64,000 nt of DNA from Vreelandella zhaodongensis (GCF_013415115.1 NZ_JACCDD010000011.1:16571-80570), one strand, 5' to 3'. Positions 1-9,403 are shown, counted from the stretch's first letter. Translations and numbers: made by a program. The notes: generated by a model from the sequence alone, not told the origin.

Positions 1-2293
1 CATTGGGTGGCCGATAACGCGGAGCGTTTGAGGCAGGCGCTGGGCTATCGCTAAATTCATCGGTTTCCGCCCAGGCCAGCCTTGCTGCGTTGAGCGTAAC
101 GCTGAGTGAACTGGCTGCCATTGCCAGCACAGCCACCAGTGGCGGTATCGCCATCGCCACCACCAGCCCTAACGCCAAGGTGTTATAGATCGCTGAAAAC
201 GCAAGATTTTGCATCATGACGCGGCGCGTACGCCGAGCGATTGCCAACAGCAGAACAACGCCCCCCACCCCAGGCGTTAACAGCTGAGCGGAAGCGCCTT
301 CACGGGCAGCGTCGCTGGCCTGCATCGGGGCAATACCCGCACCCGCAGCGGCCAAACAGAGCGTATCGTTAATGCCATCCCCCACATAGAGCGTGGGGGA
401 TGGCAACGCGCCGAGCAGCCTCGCTTTCGCCTCAGGCGAACGCTGGGCATAGCACGCCTGTTTCGGCAAGCCCACTTGCTGGCCAAGCCAACTTACGGGG
501 CCCTGACGGTCACCACTGATCATCGCCAGCCCATAACCCAACATTTGTAGCTGCTGAATGGTCGCTTGGGCATCGGCTACCGGCTGGTCTGCTAGATAAA
601 ACGTGGCAAGCCAACCCCGGCTATCGGCCACCACGACGTGCGAAGCGAAACGGTAGGCGGGATCTTGAGCGCTATCAGGCAGTGTTAGGCCCTGCTGTTC
701 AGGGCGTTTTTCGAGCTGCTGTATAACCCAATCAGCACTGCCCAGCCACCACTGCTTGCCATCGGCAAAAACGATGCATTGCCCAGCCCCAGGGTACTCA
801 ATCACTTGCCGGAACGTATAATCAGGCTGATTCGCGCAGCCCTTCCCCCAACCCATCAGAGCGTTGGCTAGCGGGTGTTCACTATTGCGAACGGCTGCGA
901 AGAGCTGACGCTTAAAAACGTCAGCATCCGTGTGGCGACGCAGACAAGCGTGCAGCACACGATGCTGACCACTGGTTAACGTGCCGGTTTTATCAAAGGC
1001 AATGGCACGTACGTTGGCAAGCGTTTCCAGAGCGGCAGGATCACGCAGGGCAACGCCTTGTTGCATAGCCTGGCCGCTACCCGCAAGACTTGCCAGCGGC
1101 ACCGCCAATCCGACAGCGCAAGGGCAGGCCACCACCAACACCGAAAGTGCACGCACAGCAGCCTCTTCCCAACCTAACCCAACCAGCATCGCGGCAGGCA
1201 GCGTCAGCAACGCCAATAGCAATGCAGTAGGGCTTAGCCATGCCGCAAACCGGTCGGCCAATTTGTGTAACTCGCCCTTTTTCGCCTGAGCGCGACGCAT
1301 CTGCTCGCACAATTTATCCACTCGGCGTTGCCCAACAGTGGCGGTTACCGTCACTCTTATTGGCCGTGCATTGATACCTGCCGCATAACGACAGCCTGCA
1401 TAAACTCGCTGTCCTGGGTTCATAAAGCGCGGTACGCTCTCACCGGTTAACGTAGCGGTATCCATCCACCCTGACGTCTCCAGTGTGCCATCTAACGCGA
1501 TACGCTCACCGGGAGCCACTTCAATTTGAGCGTGCAAGGCCACCTCCTCGGCAGGCAGCGTTATGCGCTGATCGCGCTGCCATACGGACACCCTCATGCT
1601 AGGCAGCGCCAACCCTTCGAAAGCTTTTAACCCCCGCTGTCTGCATAGGGTTTCCACCAGCCGCCCGACGAGCAAAAGCACAATCAGCATCACCGCGGTA
1701 TCAAAATACACCTCCACCGAGCCACGCCACAAAAGCCCTACCGATACCAGCATCGCCCCCGCTACACCTAAGCTTACCAGCACATCCATACCGGGGCGCT
1801 TAGCCTGCAGCGTGCGCCACCCTGCTCGATAGAAAGGGAGTCCTGCATAGAACACCACGGGTAGCGCAAATGCACCAGAGATCCATGCCATCACACTTTC
1901 TAGCTGCGTAGTAGGTAGCGCGCCAGCGTAAATAAGCAGCGATGCCAGCATCGTCCACATGCCGAACACTGCGCCAACAATGAGACGAAGCACCAGATAG
2001 CGGCTCTCTTTTTCAAGGCGAGCATGGGCATCTTGAACACCTTCAAGCGCCGTTAACCGATAGCCAATTCGCCTGATGCTGGGCGCCAATGCAGCCAGCT
2101 GGATGGCCTTAGGGGTGCCTTTGACCCATACCGTCGCCGTTGGATAGTGAACGCTCGCCTCAACGACGCCAGGTAGGCGCTTCAGCGTGCCTTCCACAGC
2201 CAACGCACAGCTGGTACACCACATGCCGTGCAGGCTATAAAGCGGTGCCTCTACCGGTTCTTTATTCTGGCGCTGATGTTCTTCATCAACCAT
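1..2293 (-). CDS. copper-type P-type ATPase (CopA/CcoI-like), 3' end outside window
   Basis: A P1B ATPase that moves a metal, most likely copper, across the inner membrane. The frame stays open to the window edge, so the C-terminus is missing. Read from the ATG at 2293 it has one N-terminal heavy-metal domain with a CTSC metal site (about residues 26-29), membrane helices, the TGES actuator motif, the CPC metal-transport motif at residues 390-392, the phosphorylated Asp in DKTGT at residue 434, and a GDGIND hinge near residue 640. CPC is typical of copper exporters. The gene starts 15 bp after the small membrane gene of the cytochrome oxidase cluster. By analogy with CcoI/FixI and CtpA, which load copper for oxidase assembly, a role in supplying CuA/CuB is plausible. 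General copper export is the alternative. Confidence 0.9.
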   Translation of the reverse strand, partial: MVDEEHQRQNKEPVEAPLYSLHGMWCTSCALAVEGTLKRLPGVVEASVHYPTATVWVKGTPKAIQLAALAPSIRRIGYRLTALEGVQDAHARLEKESRYLVLRLIVGAVFGMWTMLASLLIYAGALPTTQLESVMAWISGAFALPVVFYAGLPFYRAGWRTLQAKRPGMDVLVSLGVAGAMLVSVGLLWRGSVEVYFDTAVMLIVLLLVGRLVETLCRQRGLKAFEGLALPSMRVSVWQRDQRITLPAEEVALHAQIEVAPGERIALDGTLETSGWMDTATLTGESVPRFMNPGQRVYAGCRYAAGINARPIRVTVTATVGQRRVDKLCEQMRRAQAKKGELHKLADRFAAWLSPTALLLALLTLPAAMLVGLGWEEAAVRALSVLVVACPCAVGLAVPLASLAGSGQAMQQGVALRDPAALETLANVRAIAFDKTGTLTSGQHRVLHACLRRHTDADVFKRQLFAAVRNSEHPLANALMGWGKGCANQPDYTFRQVIEYPGAGQCIVFADGKQWWLGSADWVIQQLEKRPEQQGLTLPDSAQDPAYRFASHVVVADSRGWLATFYLADQPVADAQATIQQLQMLGYGLAMISGDRQGPVSWLGQQVGLPKQACYAQRSPEAKARLLGALPSPTLYVGDGINDTLCLAAAGAGIAPMQASDAAREGASAQLLTPGVGGVVLLLAIARRTRRVMMQNLAFSAIYNTLALGLVVAMAIPPLVAVLAMAASSLSVTLNAARLAWAETDEFSDSPAPASNAPRYRPPN

Positions 2294-2308
2294 CGCTTGT
2301 CAACCGTG

Positions 2309-2665
2309 TTACAGGCAAGGTGGCACACCAATAATGGGCAGTGCCACAAACACGACGCTGAAGGCAGAGAACAGATACAAACCCGCCGATACCACGGCAT
2401 TGAATCGATCTCGCCCCTGGTGCTGTTTCGCCACCACATAACACCCCCAGGTCAGCAACAGCAGCAAGCCGGTAGTCACGATGCTGACTATCAGCAGCCC
2501 GCCGTTCAGCAACGTAAAAACGCCTTGCTCAGGGGCAGGGGCAAAGGCTTCACAAGCCACCGCGTGCCCACCATAAACAGCAATAAACCAAATGCACCAC
2601 AGTGTGAGACCCACCACAAAGTGCAGTGGATGTGTTAAATGCAGGCGTTTCAGCATGGCGTCCAT
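2309..2665 (-). CDS. small membrane protein of the cytochrome oxidase cluster
   Basis: A 118-residue protein with three hydrophobic segments (about residues 15-35, 50-72 and 88-112). I do not recognise a characterised family. It sits 5 bp after the coxA-C fusion and 15 bp before the copper ATPase, so it is almost certainly in the same transcript. Its position between oxidase and metal pump suggests a small accessory subunit or assembly factor, but that is inferred from context only. It has two cysteines outside a CXXC pattern, so no metal-binding claim can be made. The ATG is followed by a second ATG three codons later, so the exact start is uncertain by a few residues. Confidence 0.75.
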   Translation of the reverse strand: MDAMLKRLHLTHPLHFVVGLTLWCIWFIAVYGGHAVACEAFAPAPEQGVFTLLNGGLLIVSIVTTGLLLLLTWGCYVVAKQHQGRDRFNAVVSAGLYLFSAFSVVFVALPIIGVPPCL

Positions 2666-2670
2666 GGTGA

Positions 2671-5196
2671 TTACCCTCCTACTACGCGAGGCAGTATGGC
2701 GATCGAGCCCACTAATACCAAGAAGGTCACCACGTTATAGCGCCAAAGCTGAGTAACAACCGCTGGCTCGAAAGGCGCATGGGTACCCACATAGCCATAG
2801 CCCACGCGTAAGCCTTGCATCAGCGTAAGAACAACGGCCAACCCCCCATGAAATAGCACATATATCAACCCTACCAGTAACACCGCATCATGACTGGTTT
2901 GGGTCGGTGACAGGTTGGCGCTATATAGTACCCACGCCGTTAAAGCGACTTGTACAGCCCCCAGCGTGCCAGCCAGATACAAGCCTACCCTCAATCGATC
3001 ATCACACTGATGGCGCAGCCCTCTGACCAGTTTTTCCATCACCACAGCGCCCGCCGCTATCGCGATGCCAGCAGCGGCCAGCAGAGGTAGCGAGAGCGGC
3101 GATGTGTCTGGCATGCGCCACTCCGGAGACACCGTCCAAAGATAAAACCAGCCAAATAGGTAAGATAGAAAAAATGAGCCGTTGGCCAGCAAGAACACCG
3201 CCATTGCCCACAGCCCTGGGCCATCCATGGTACGCGAATGAAGTGGCGGGTCACCTGGGGCAACAGCAGCCTCCGGTGCTGCGATAGGATGAGCGCCGTT
3301 TTCCCACGACCAGCGCAGTAAAAACACGCCAGCAATCAGTACAAAAATGCCTGCCAGCGCATACACGCGTACTAGCAAGCTAATACAAACCACTGCCAAC
3401 GCTGCTGCCGCCAGTAGTGGCCACCAGGAGTTGCCTGGCAGATGAATAATTTCCCGTACTTTGCCGGTGATCGGGTCGGTGCCCCACATTTCCCGCCGAC
3501 CATGAACCGGTACCGCTAACCCATGCTTTCCTTCCGCCATTGTGTAGGGCAGCTTGGGGTCGTCCCAGAGCGGGTGGCGAGTTTCGACGTTAGGCAGGCT
3601 GATAAAATTATAGGCGCTGGGAGGCATGCTATTAGCCCACTCTAACGTGTCAGCGTTCCAAGGATTATGTTTCGCGGGTTTGCCGAAGCGAAAGTGCAAC
3701 GCTATATCTAGCAGCACCATGGCGATACCTGCTGACAAAACAAAACTACTCACTGATGAGAGCAAGTTATAGATCTCCCACCCTGAGCCAGCCTCGTAGG
3801 TATAAACTCGGCGAGGCATACCTAAAAGGCCCGTCCAGTGCATGATCAGGAACGTACCGTTGAAGCCTAAAAAGGTCAGCCAGAAGCCCCAGCGGCCAAG
3901 GTTTTCTGATGGCATCCGTCCCGAAAATAGCGGCAGCCAATAATAAAGCCCGGCGATAAGCGGGAAAAACATGCCGCCCACCAGTACATAGTGCATGTGA
4001 GCCACCACAAAATGGGTATCGTGCACCTGCCAGTTAAACGGCACCAGCGCCAGCATCACTCCTGTTAAGCCACCGCAAACAAAGATAATCAAAAAGCCCA
4101 TCACCCAAAGCATCGGCAGCTTCATTTTGGGTTTTCCCAGCCATAGCGTGGCTAACCATACAAACACTTGGATAGCAGTGGGCACGGCTACCAACATGCT
4201 CGCTGCTGAGAAAAATGCCTGTGCTAGCTGTGGAATGCCCACCGTGAACATGTGGTGAACCCATAACCCAAAGCTAATAAACCCAGTCACGATAATCGCA
4301 AAAACGACCCAGCCGTAACCGACAATGGGCCGCCCAGCAAATACCGGTATTAACGTAGAGACAATACCTGCCGCGGGCAGGAAAATGATGTAAACCTCGG
4401 GGTGACCAAACAGCCAGAATAGGTGCTGCCAAAGGATAGGGTCACCGCCACCTGCGATTTCAAAAAACGGCATTCCCACTGCGCGCTCCAGCTCAAGCAG
4501 TACGCTAGCTAAAATTAGCGGGGGAAAGCCGATCACAATCATCAGCGCCATGGCCAGAATGTACCAAGCAAACAGCGGCATTTTATGCAGTGCCATGCCC
4601 TGTGTCCGGGTGCGCAAAATCGACACTACCAACTCAACACCCGCCGAAACCGCCGAGATTTCCACAAAGGTGATGCCTAACAACCAGAAGTCCGAGCCAA
4701 GACCCGGTGCATATTCACTGCTGCTCAACGGGGTGTACATAAACCAGCCGCTTGAGGGAGCCATTTCAATAATCAGGCTGAACGTTAAAATAATGCCGCC
4801 AAACAGGTAGCAGAAATAACCCAACGAGGTTAACCGTGGGCACACCAAGTCACGGGCACCAATCATTTTGGGTATTAAGTAAATTGCCAGCCCTTCAAGC
4901 ATGGGAATGGCAAATAAAAACATCATCACCGTGCCGTGCATGGTGGTGACCTGGTTGTAGATATCCGGTGACATAAAGTCTTGATCAGGCATCGCCAACT
5001 GGGTGCGCACCAGCATCGCGAGAATGCCGCCGATCAAGAAAAACACCATACCAGTGACCATAAAACGTAGGCCAAGGGTGGTGTGGTTGACGATAGTTAA
5101 GGCTTTAATTCCCTTTGGATTTCCCCAAATATCATGCAGTTCTTCGTGCAACTGCTGAGGATCATGTTCGACCGCTTCTTGATTCACGCTTTTCAT
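2671..5196 (-). CDS. coxA: cytochrome c oxidase subunit I-III fusion (CoxA-CoxC)
   Basis: Catalytic subunit of an aa3-type proton-pumping oxidase fused to a subunit III region, as in some caa3 oxidases. Visible ligands are the heme a His in MHGTVMMF, CuB and Tyr ligands in GHPEVY (Glu267), the His pair in VHHMFT, the two heme His in HDTHFVVAHMHY, and the Arg pair in MPRR. After about residue 560 come further membrane helices of subunit III type, so one chain of about 841 residues covers both subunits. Asp116 of the D-channel is kept, but the usual Asn seven residues on is Thr123. The K-channel Lys is Gln343 (PTAIQVF). I chose the ATG at 5196, which overlaps the coxB stop as ATGA; a TTG at 5217 would add seven residues. 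Confidence 0.95.
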   Translation of the reverse strand: MKSVNQEAVEHDPQQLHEELHDIWGNPKGIKALTIVNHTTLGLRFMVTGMVFFLIGGILAMLVRTQLAMPDQDFMSPDIYNQVTTMHGTVMMFLFAIPMLEGLAIYLIPKMIGARDLVCPRLTSLGYFCYLFGGIILTFSLIIEMAPSSGWFMYTPLSSSEYAPGLGSDFWLLGITFVEISAVSAGVELVVSILRTRTQGMALHKMPLFAWYILAMALMIVIGFPPLILASVLLELERAVGMPFFEIAGGGDPILWQHLFWLFGHPEVYIIFLPAAGIVSTLIPVFAGRPIVGYGWVVFAIIVTGFISFGLWVHHMFTVGIPQLAQAFFSAASMLVAVPTAIQVFVWLATLWLGKPKMKLPMLWVMGFLIIFVCGGLTGVMLALVPFNWQVHDTHFVVAHMHYVLVGGMFFPLIAGLYYWLPLFSGRMPSENLGRWGFWLTFLGFNGTFLIMHWTGLLGMPRRVYTYEAGSGWEIYNLLSSVSSFVLSAGIAMVLLDIALHFRFGKPAKHNPWNADTLEWANSMPPSAYNFISLPNVETRHPLWDDPKLPYTMAEGKHGLAVPVHGRREMWGTDPITGKVREIIHLPGNSWWPLLAAAALAVVCISLLVRVYALAGIFVLIAGVFLLRWSWENGAHPIAAPEAAVAPGDPPLHSRTMDGPGLWAMAVFLLANGSFFLSYLFGWFYLWTVSPEWRMPDTSPLSLPLLAAAGIAIAAGAVVMEKLVRGLRHQCDDRLRVGLYLAGTLGAVQVALTAWVLYSANLSPTQTSHDAVLLVGLIYVLFHGGLAVVLTLMQGLRVGYGYVGTHAPFEPAVVTQLWRYNVVTFLVLVGSIAILPRVVGG

Positions 5197-6278
5197 GGGG
5201 TCAAGGTCTCCAGCCAAGCACCCAGGGCATCCAAGGTGTCCATTTCAAGGTCATCATGGGCAGGCATTTTATTGCCAGGCTTAAGCGATTGATGATGCTT
5301 GAGCCAACGGCTAACGGCACCCTCCTCCATGGCGATAACCCCCGCGCCTAACGTGGCGCGACTGCCAATATCCGACAAATCCGGCCCTATCGTGCCGCTA
5401 CTAACGCCTGCCACCCGATGGCAGCTGGCGCAGTGGTTTAGAAACGCCTCGCGCGCGTCATCATGAGCGGTATCCGCGGTGGCCGCCTCACTAAGTTGCT
5501 CATCTTGTCGGCTAGCCAGCCATGTATCGAACTCCTCGCGAGGCATCGCTTCAACATAGAGATGCATATTGGCATGCCCCACACCGCACAGCTCTGCGCA
5601 CTGGGCACCAAATACCGCCGGTATATCTGCTTCCAGGCGAATCTTGTTGACCCGCCCTGGAATCATATCGATTTTGCCCCCTAGGCGCGGAATCCAGAAG
5701 CCATGGATAACATCAGCTCCGCTCACATGAAAATCTACCGGCTCTCCTACCGGCATCACTAAGTGATTGGCGGTCACTACGACGTTGTTGCCTTCCTGGT
5801 CGCTCCCCTGTGCCTGCAGATAGCGCACTTCAAACCACCACTGGTGGCCAATCACTTCGATGACGTCTGGTGGATCACTTATAGGCAGCGGCAGCATACG
5901 TTGGCCAGCGGGAACCCCAAATGCTAACAGCGCGGTAATACTGGCGACCGGTAATATAATGCCCCCTCCTACAATCCAGCGGCGGGCAATGCGGCGCTCC
6001 TGTGCAGGGGTGCGAACAACGTCCCTAGGCTTAAAGGCGTAAAGCCAACAAGCCGTTACCCCGATCAGCACTACCGTGCCAAAACCGAGCATCACCCACC
6101 AGATGAAGCGCACATCTCGCGCAGCCTGGCCGGCAGGGTCTAAGATAGACTTATCGCCTGCACACCCCGCCAATGTCACCAACATCGCAAGCCATATGGC
6201 AAACAGTACGCGGTTGACCCATCGACGCGATGGGCGTTGAATGGCGAGGATGCACCTAGCGCAATTGCGTTCACTCAT
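5193..6278 (-). CDS. coxB: cytochrome c oxidase subunit II with fused cytochrome c (CoxB, caa3 type)
   Basis: Electron-entry subunit of the oxidase. From the ATG at 6278, which has an AGGGA ribosome site about 8 bases upstream, it shows a lipoprotein-like signal ending in LAGC, a second membrane helix, the cupredoxin domain with CuA ligands (His in DVIHGFW, then CAELCGVGHANM), and a C-terminal cytochrome c domain with CASCH and a late Met in NKMP. A fused heme c domain marks the enzyme as caa3 type, able to take electrons from a mobile or membrane cytochrome c. An upstream in-frame start at 6332 would add 18 residues that do not fit a signal peptide. The stop overlaps the coxA start by 4 bases, indicating translational coupling. 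Confidence 0.95.
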   Translation of the reverse strand: MSERNCARCILAIQRPSRRWVNRVLFAIWLAMLVTLAGCAGDKSILDPAGQAARDVRFIWWVMLGFGTVVLIGVTACWLYAFKPRDVVRTPAQERRIARRWIVGGGIILPVASITALLAFGVPAGQRMLPLPISDPPDVIEVIGHQWWFEVRYLQAQGSDQEGNNVVVTANHLVMPVGEPVDFHVSGADVIHGFWIPRLGGKIDMIPGRVNKIRLEADIPAVFGAQCAELCGVGHANMHLYVEAMPREEFDTWLASRQDEQLSEAATADTAHDDAREAFLNHCASCHRVAGVSSGTIGPDLSDIGSRATLGAGVIAMEEGAVSRWLKHHQSLKPGNKMPAHDDLEMDTLDALGAWLETLTP

Positions 6279-6330
6279 TAGCGGCTTCCCTAAGTTGCTA
6301 TTTCCATGGATCTGTCCACAGGAAGTGACC

Positions 6331-6789
6331 ATGACACAAACGCCCCAACGTTCGATTAAGAGCCGCGCTTCGCTGGCGGGACATCCGCTGCACCCAGTGA
6401 TGATTCACTTTCCTGTCGCCGCCTTGATGGCACTGGTAGCCAGTGATCTGGCCTATTGGTATACCCACGACCCTTTTTGGCTGCGTAGCGGGCTGTGGCT
6501 GGCGGGTGTGGGTGCTTTTGGCGGCTGGATTGCCTCGATTGCCGGCATCATTGATTTGGTTACGGTGCCTAGGATTCGCCGTTTGATTACCGGCTGGAGC
6601 CACGCCATTGTGGCCGTTGTGATGCTCTCGCTGGCGTCGCTGAACTGGCTGCTTCGCTTCAATGAGCCGAGCGCTGTACTGCCTTGGGGAATTGCTATAT
6701 CGCTGGTCACTGGGGGTCTGATCGCCTTGACGGGATGGCTCGGCGGACAGCTGGTTTACGAACACGCTGTTGGTGTGGACGTCGATTAA
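6331..6789 (+). CDS. DUF2231 membrane protein
   Basis: A 152-residue protein with about four membrane helices and the HPLHPVMIHFP signature near the N-terminus that marks the DUF2231 family. Members occur widely beside oxidases and heme or copper genes, but no activity is established; the paired His residues on a membrane scaffold suggest heme or metal contact. It is divergent from coxB with only 52 bp between the starts, so the two probably share a control region. I chose the ATG at 6331 because AGGAAGTGACC lies directly upstream. A longer frame from 6241 would run inside coxB. Confidence 0.85.
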   Translation: MTQTPQRSIKSRASLAGHPLHPVMIHFPVAALMALVASDLAYWYTHDPFWLRSGLWLAGVGAFGGWIASIAGIIDLVTVPRIRRLITGWSHAIVAVVMLSLASLNWLLRFNEPSAVLPWGIAISLVTGGLIALTGWLGGQLVYEHAVGVDVD

Positions 6790-6825
6790 GCGCTTCTTCT
6801 GCACGACTGGACGCTTCATCATCAC

Positions 6826-7251
6826 TTAGCTCCAGTTCAGCGGTTTAGCGAGCACAACCCCTAATACGCCTAACATACCTGCCAGCGCTAATAACAGCGC
6901 AAGCAGCGTAGCGGTCTTAACGCCGCTACTGATCCCCATCTCCAGGCGTAAAATTAACCAACCGAAACAGCCGTGGGCAGCCACCATCAGCACCACCGCC
7001 CCCAACTTCAGGATTAACCACCCACCAAGAAGGCCATGCAGTAGAAACAGTAACGTGCCGGACGCGATAGCGACCAGCGCCGCTGGCGTTGCAATAGAGT
7101 TGTAGAAAAACCGCGGCATCGGCGGTGCACTTTGGGCAAACCCAGCATCTTTGCGCAGCTGGAGCGCATGCAGAAGCAGTGCCGGTAAATAAAGAAGAGC
7201 TCCGCACCAGATGACCAGCGCGGCAATGTGAAGCAGTTTAAGCCATGGCAT
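6826..7251 (-). CDS. CopD/HemJ-like membrane protein
   Basis: A 141-residue protein with four predicted membrane helices. It opens with a helix carrying LLHIAALVIWCGALLY; a His in the first helix followed by WxG resembles the CopD and HemJ superfamily of heme or copper-linked membrane proteins. A second His occurs in the third helix (AAHGCFGW). A role in copper handling or heme chemistry next to the oxidase genes is plausible, but the family is loosely defined and the substrate cannot be read from the sequence. It converges on the DUF2231 gene with 36 bp between stops. Confidence 0.7.
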   Translation of the reverse strand: MPWLKLLHIAALVIWCGALLYLPALLLHALQLRKDAGFAQSAPPMPRFFYNSIATPAALVAIASGTLLFLLHGLLGGWLILKLGAVVLMVAAHGCFGWLILRLEMGISSGVKTATLLALLLALAGMLGVLGVVLAKPLNWS

Positions 7252-7343
7252 CGAGGCTTCCTTGCGTTGCGAAGGCAGAGTGGGATTTGTCCCTAATAAC
7301 CTTAGTCAACCGATGCCAGTCTGGCTAGGTGATATGCCCAGAA

Positions 7344-8210
7344 TCACGCAATAGAAATTTCGTAACCTGTGAATTTACGTAGATTAATCACGCCACTGTC
7401 GAACATAAGGTACTGCCCCTTAACACCTTGAAGCACGCCCTCTACCAGTGACTGCTTATCAAAATTATGCGAGACCACTTTGCGGGGAAATGTGAGCACG
7501 GGGTAGTGAAAGTCCAGCGGTTTTTCATCCAGCGTACGAATCGCATCCGCACCGTGCAGGTCGCGCAGCTGCCCTAGGCCGTCAGCTAGTAAATCGAATA
7601 ACCGATCACGCTCAGCGACTAAATCGAGGGGCTCGACATCGCCCTTTAGCATGGCACGCCAGTTAGTGCGGTCAGCCACCTGCTCTTTGAACAGCATTTC
7701 GACAAACCCTGACTGCTGACGGGTGTTGACTTCAAGAACCGGCAGCGCCTGAATAGCCCCCTGGTCTAACCAGCGAGTCGGCATTTGGGTCTTGCGGGTA
7801 ATGCCCACTTTCAACCCTGATGAGTTAGCCAAGTAGACAATATGCGGCTGAAAACAGTGCTTTTCACCCCACTCAGGCTCACGACAGGTACCCTGGTGAT
7901 AGTGGCAGGTTTCCGGTTTCATAATGCACGTATCGCACTGAGCTAGACGCTTGAAACAGGGATAGCAGTGGCCCTGGGCAAAGCTTTTTTTGGTGGCTCG
8001 CCCACAATGGGTACAGGCAATCGCACCACTCCACGCAAGACGTAGATGTTCGCCAATACGCTCGTTAAGCGGCATACGGTGATCACCTGCCCGCAGGTGG
8101 TAGACCACGTTGTCATCCTGACGACTGGGCATAGCGGCCGCCATTTTTTGCAAACAGCCATTGACCGAGGATGGTGCTGGAACAAATACGTCGTTAGTCA
8201 CGCGTCGCAT
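7344..8210 (-). CDS. DUF2797 zinc-finger protein
   Basis: A conserved gammaproteobacterial protein of unknown function. The N-terminal half carries paired cysteines (CTHCGRATKKS, HCYPC, CDTC) and a later HYHQGTC, which together look like two zinc-binding knuckles. The middle block (VYLANSSGLKVGITR) resembles a GIY-YIG-like core, with V-Y-L followed by K-V-G-I-T-R, so a nuclease-like fold is possible, though this is inference. The start is ambiguous: the ATG at 8210 overlaps the yeaC-type gene by 17 bp, and a GTG at 8201 would also work. A frame starting at 8267 runs further into the neighbour and is unlikely. The order with yeaC, rhomboid and nadK matches what I recall from Pseudomonas. Confidence 0.85.
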   Translation of the reverse strand: MRRVTNDVFVPAPSSVNGCLQKMAAAMPSRQDDNVVYHLRAGDHRMPLNERIGEHLRLAWSGAIACTHCGRATKKSFAQGHCYPCFKRLAQCDTCIMKPETCHYHQGTCREPEWGEKHCFQPHIVYLANSSGLKVGITRKTQMPTRWLDQGAIQALPVLEVNTRQQSGFVEMLFKEQVADRTNWRAMLKGDVEPLDLVAERDRLFDLLADGLGQLRDLHGADAIRTLDEKPLDFHYPVLTFPRKVVSHNFDKQSLVEGVLQGVKGQYLMFDSGVINLRKFTGYEISIA

Positions 8211-8478
8211 CCCGGGCGAGGCCCGCCATTTCAGGAGAAACACCCGCGCCGGTGGCACCTGCGCCACAGGTACGCCGCTCTAGGTAGCCTACGCGGTTCT
8301 CTTCGGGCACGCTGTTTTCCACCTCATAGCGGATCACCGCTTCTAGGCAGAGTTCAGTCTGCTCCTCTGTCAAACGACGCCCATCAGGCCATTTACGCAG
8401 TGATACCGCTTGCTTAAGGCTTTCATAAATAGCAGGCGTCATCTGGTTGATCATTTTTTCGAAGGTCATATCGCTCAT
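8194..8478 (-). CDS. YeaC-like DUF1315 protein
   Basis: A short, highly polar protein of about 94 residues beginning MSDMTFEKMINQMTP. The text IYESLKQAVSLRKWPDG and LTEEQTELCLEAVI is typical of the YeaC/DUF1315 family, which has no known activity. I chose the ATG at 8478 (AAAGGTG upstream) over a GTG at 8487. The C-terminal tail after about residue 75 is low in conservation and overlaps the start of the DUF2797 gene. It lies 11 bp after the rhomboid stop, so the genes are probably cotranscribed. Confidence 0.85.
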   Translation of the reverse strand: MSDMTFEKMINQMTPAIYESLKQAVSLRKWPDGRRLTEEQTELCLEAVIRYEVENSVPEENRVGYLERRTCGAGATGAGVSPEMAGLARDATRD

Positions 8479-8489
8479 GGTCAGCACCT

Positions 8490-9341
8490 TTAGTGTTTGC
8501 TTCGTTTGGAGGAATAATACCAGCCTGTGACCAACCCCACGAGTAACCCACCGAGGTGCGCTTCGTTAGCCACGTTGCCAAAGCCTACACTGCCCGCCAT
8601 ATCAGTCATGGTAAACACCATCCACCCGAGCATGAAGACAACTAACATTTGGGGCACAAAAAAACCGCTCCCCGGGGCGCGGCGAGACATCAGCCAAACA
8701 TGAGCCAGTAAGGCATACACAACACCAGACATGCCGCCAAATAGCACGGTGCCGGTGACATACTGCGCAATATTTGCCCCAACACCTGCGACTATCAGCA
8801 GGAGCAACATAGTACGGCTGCCCTGCAGAAACTCAACTTGACGGCCGAAGTACCACACCCACATTAGATTAAAGATCAAATGCATCCAGCCGAAATGTAA
8901 AAATGCAGGCGACAGTAGCCTCCATACCTGGCCTGACATAACGCTATCCATAAGACTGCCATACACTAACTGGCCACCAGAAATACCTACCGGCACAATC
9001 GTCAATGCGACAATAAGTTGATCGCCAAATACCCCTGTTAAAGCAAAAATGACCAAGCTAAGACCAATCATCAATGCTGTTACTGGCACCTCACGTAGCT
9101 TTGTCACGATACTCTGGGCGGCTGATGAGCGGCTAACGTGAGCGGTATTCATCGTCAGGGGTTCGCCCCGCTCCCAGCGGCTAACCAACGCTTTCAACTC
9201 GTCAACTTGGCGCGGGTCGGCTACCCACAGCAGTTGGCCGTCGGCTTCATCCGTAATGCGGTGACCAATGCGGTAGTGCCATAACGCCTTGCGCAGCTCT
9301 TGTGTGTCTGCGCCCGTGGGTAAGAGCATTACTGGATGCAT
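8490..9341 (-). CDS. rhomboid family intramembrane serine protease
   Basis: A GlpG-like rhomboid protease that cleaves membrane helices. An N-terminal soluble domain of about 70 residues is followed by six or more membrane helices. The catalytic Ser205 lies in GGMSGVVYAL and His262 in NEAHLGGLLVG, the expected dyad. HLIFNLMWVWYFG supplies the conserved His-Asn region of the second core helix. Length and order match gammaproteobacterial rhomboids. Substrates cannot be deduced. A rho-independent terminator at 9404-9435 lies between it and the metallophosphoesterase, so it may have its own promoter just upstream of 9341. Confidence 0.93.
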   Translation of the reverse strand: MHPVMLLPTGADTQELRKALWHYRIGHRITDEADGQLLWVADPRQVDELKALVSRWERGEPLTMNTAHVSRSSAAQSIVTKLREVPVTALMIGLSLVIFALTGVFGDQLIVALTIVPVGISGGQLVYGSLMDSVMSGQVWRLLSPAFLHFGWMHLIFNLMWVWYFGRQVEFLQGSRTMLLLLIVAGVGANIAQYVTGTVLFGGMSGVVYALLAHVWLMSRRAPGSGFFVPQMLVVFMLGWMVFTMTDMAGSVGFGNVANEAHLGGLLVGLVTGWYYSSKRSKH

Positions 9342-9403
9342 GGCATCTTCCTTTTAACCAATAAGGTTTTAGCGCGACTGAACGCCACATGGCCAACGGA
9401 TAA

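Noticed and set aside
2228..2638. A 136-residue plus-strand frame
   Set aside because: It is antisense to the oxidase small membrane protein and the P-type ATPase start, with low-complexity runs.
5193..5217. TTG start of coxA at 5217
   Set aside because: The ATG at 5196 overlaps the coxB stop as ATGA, the usual coupled arrangement.
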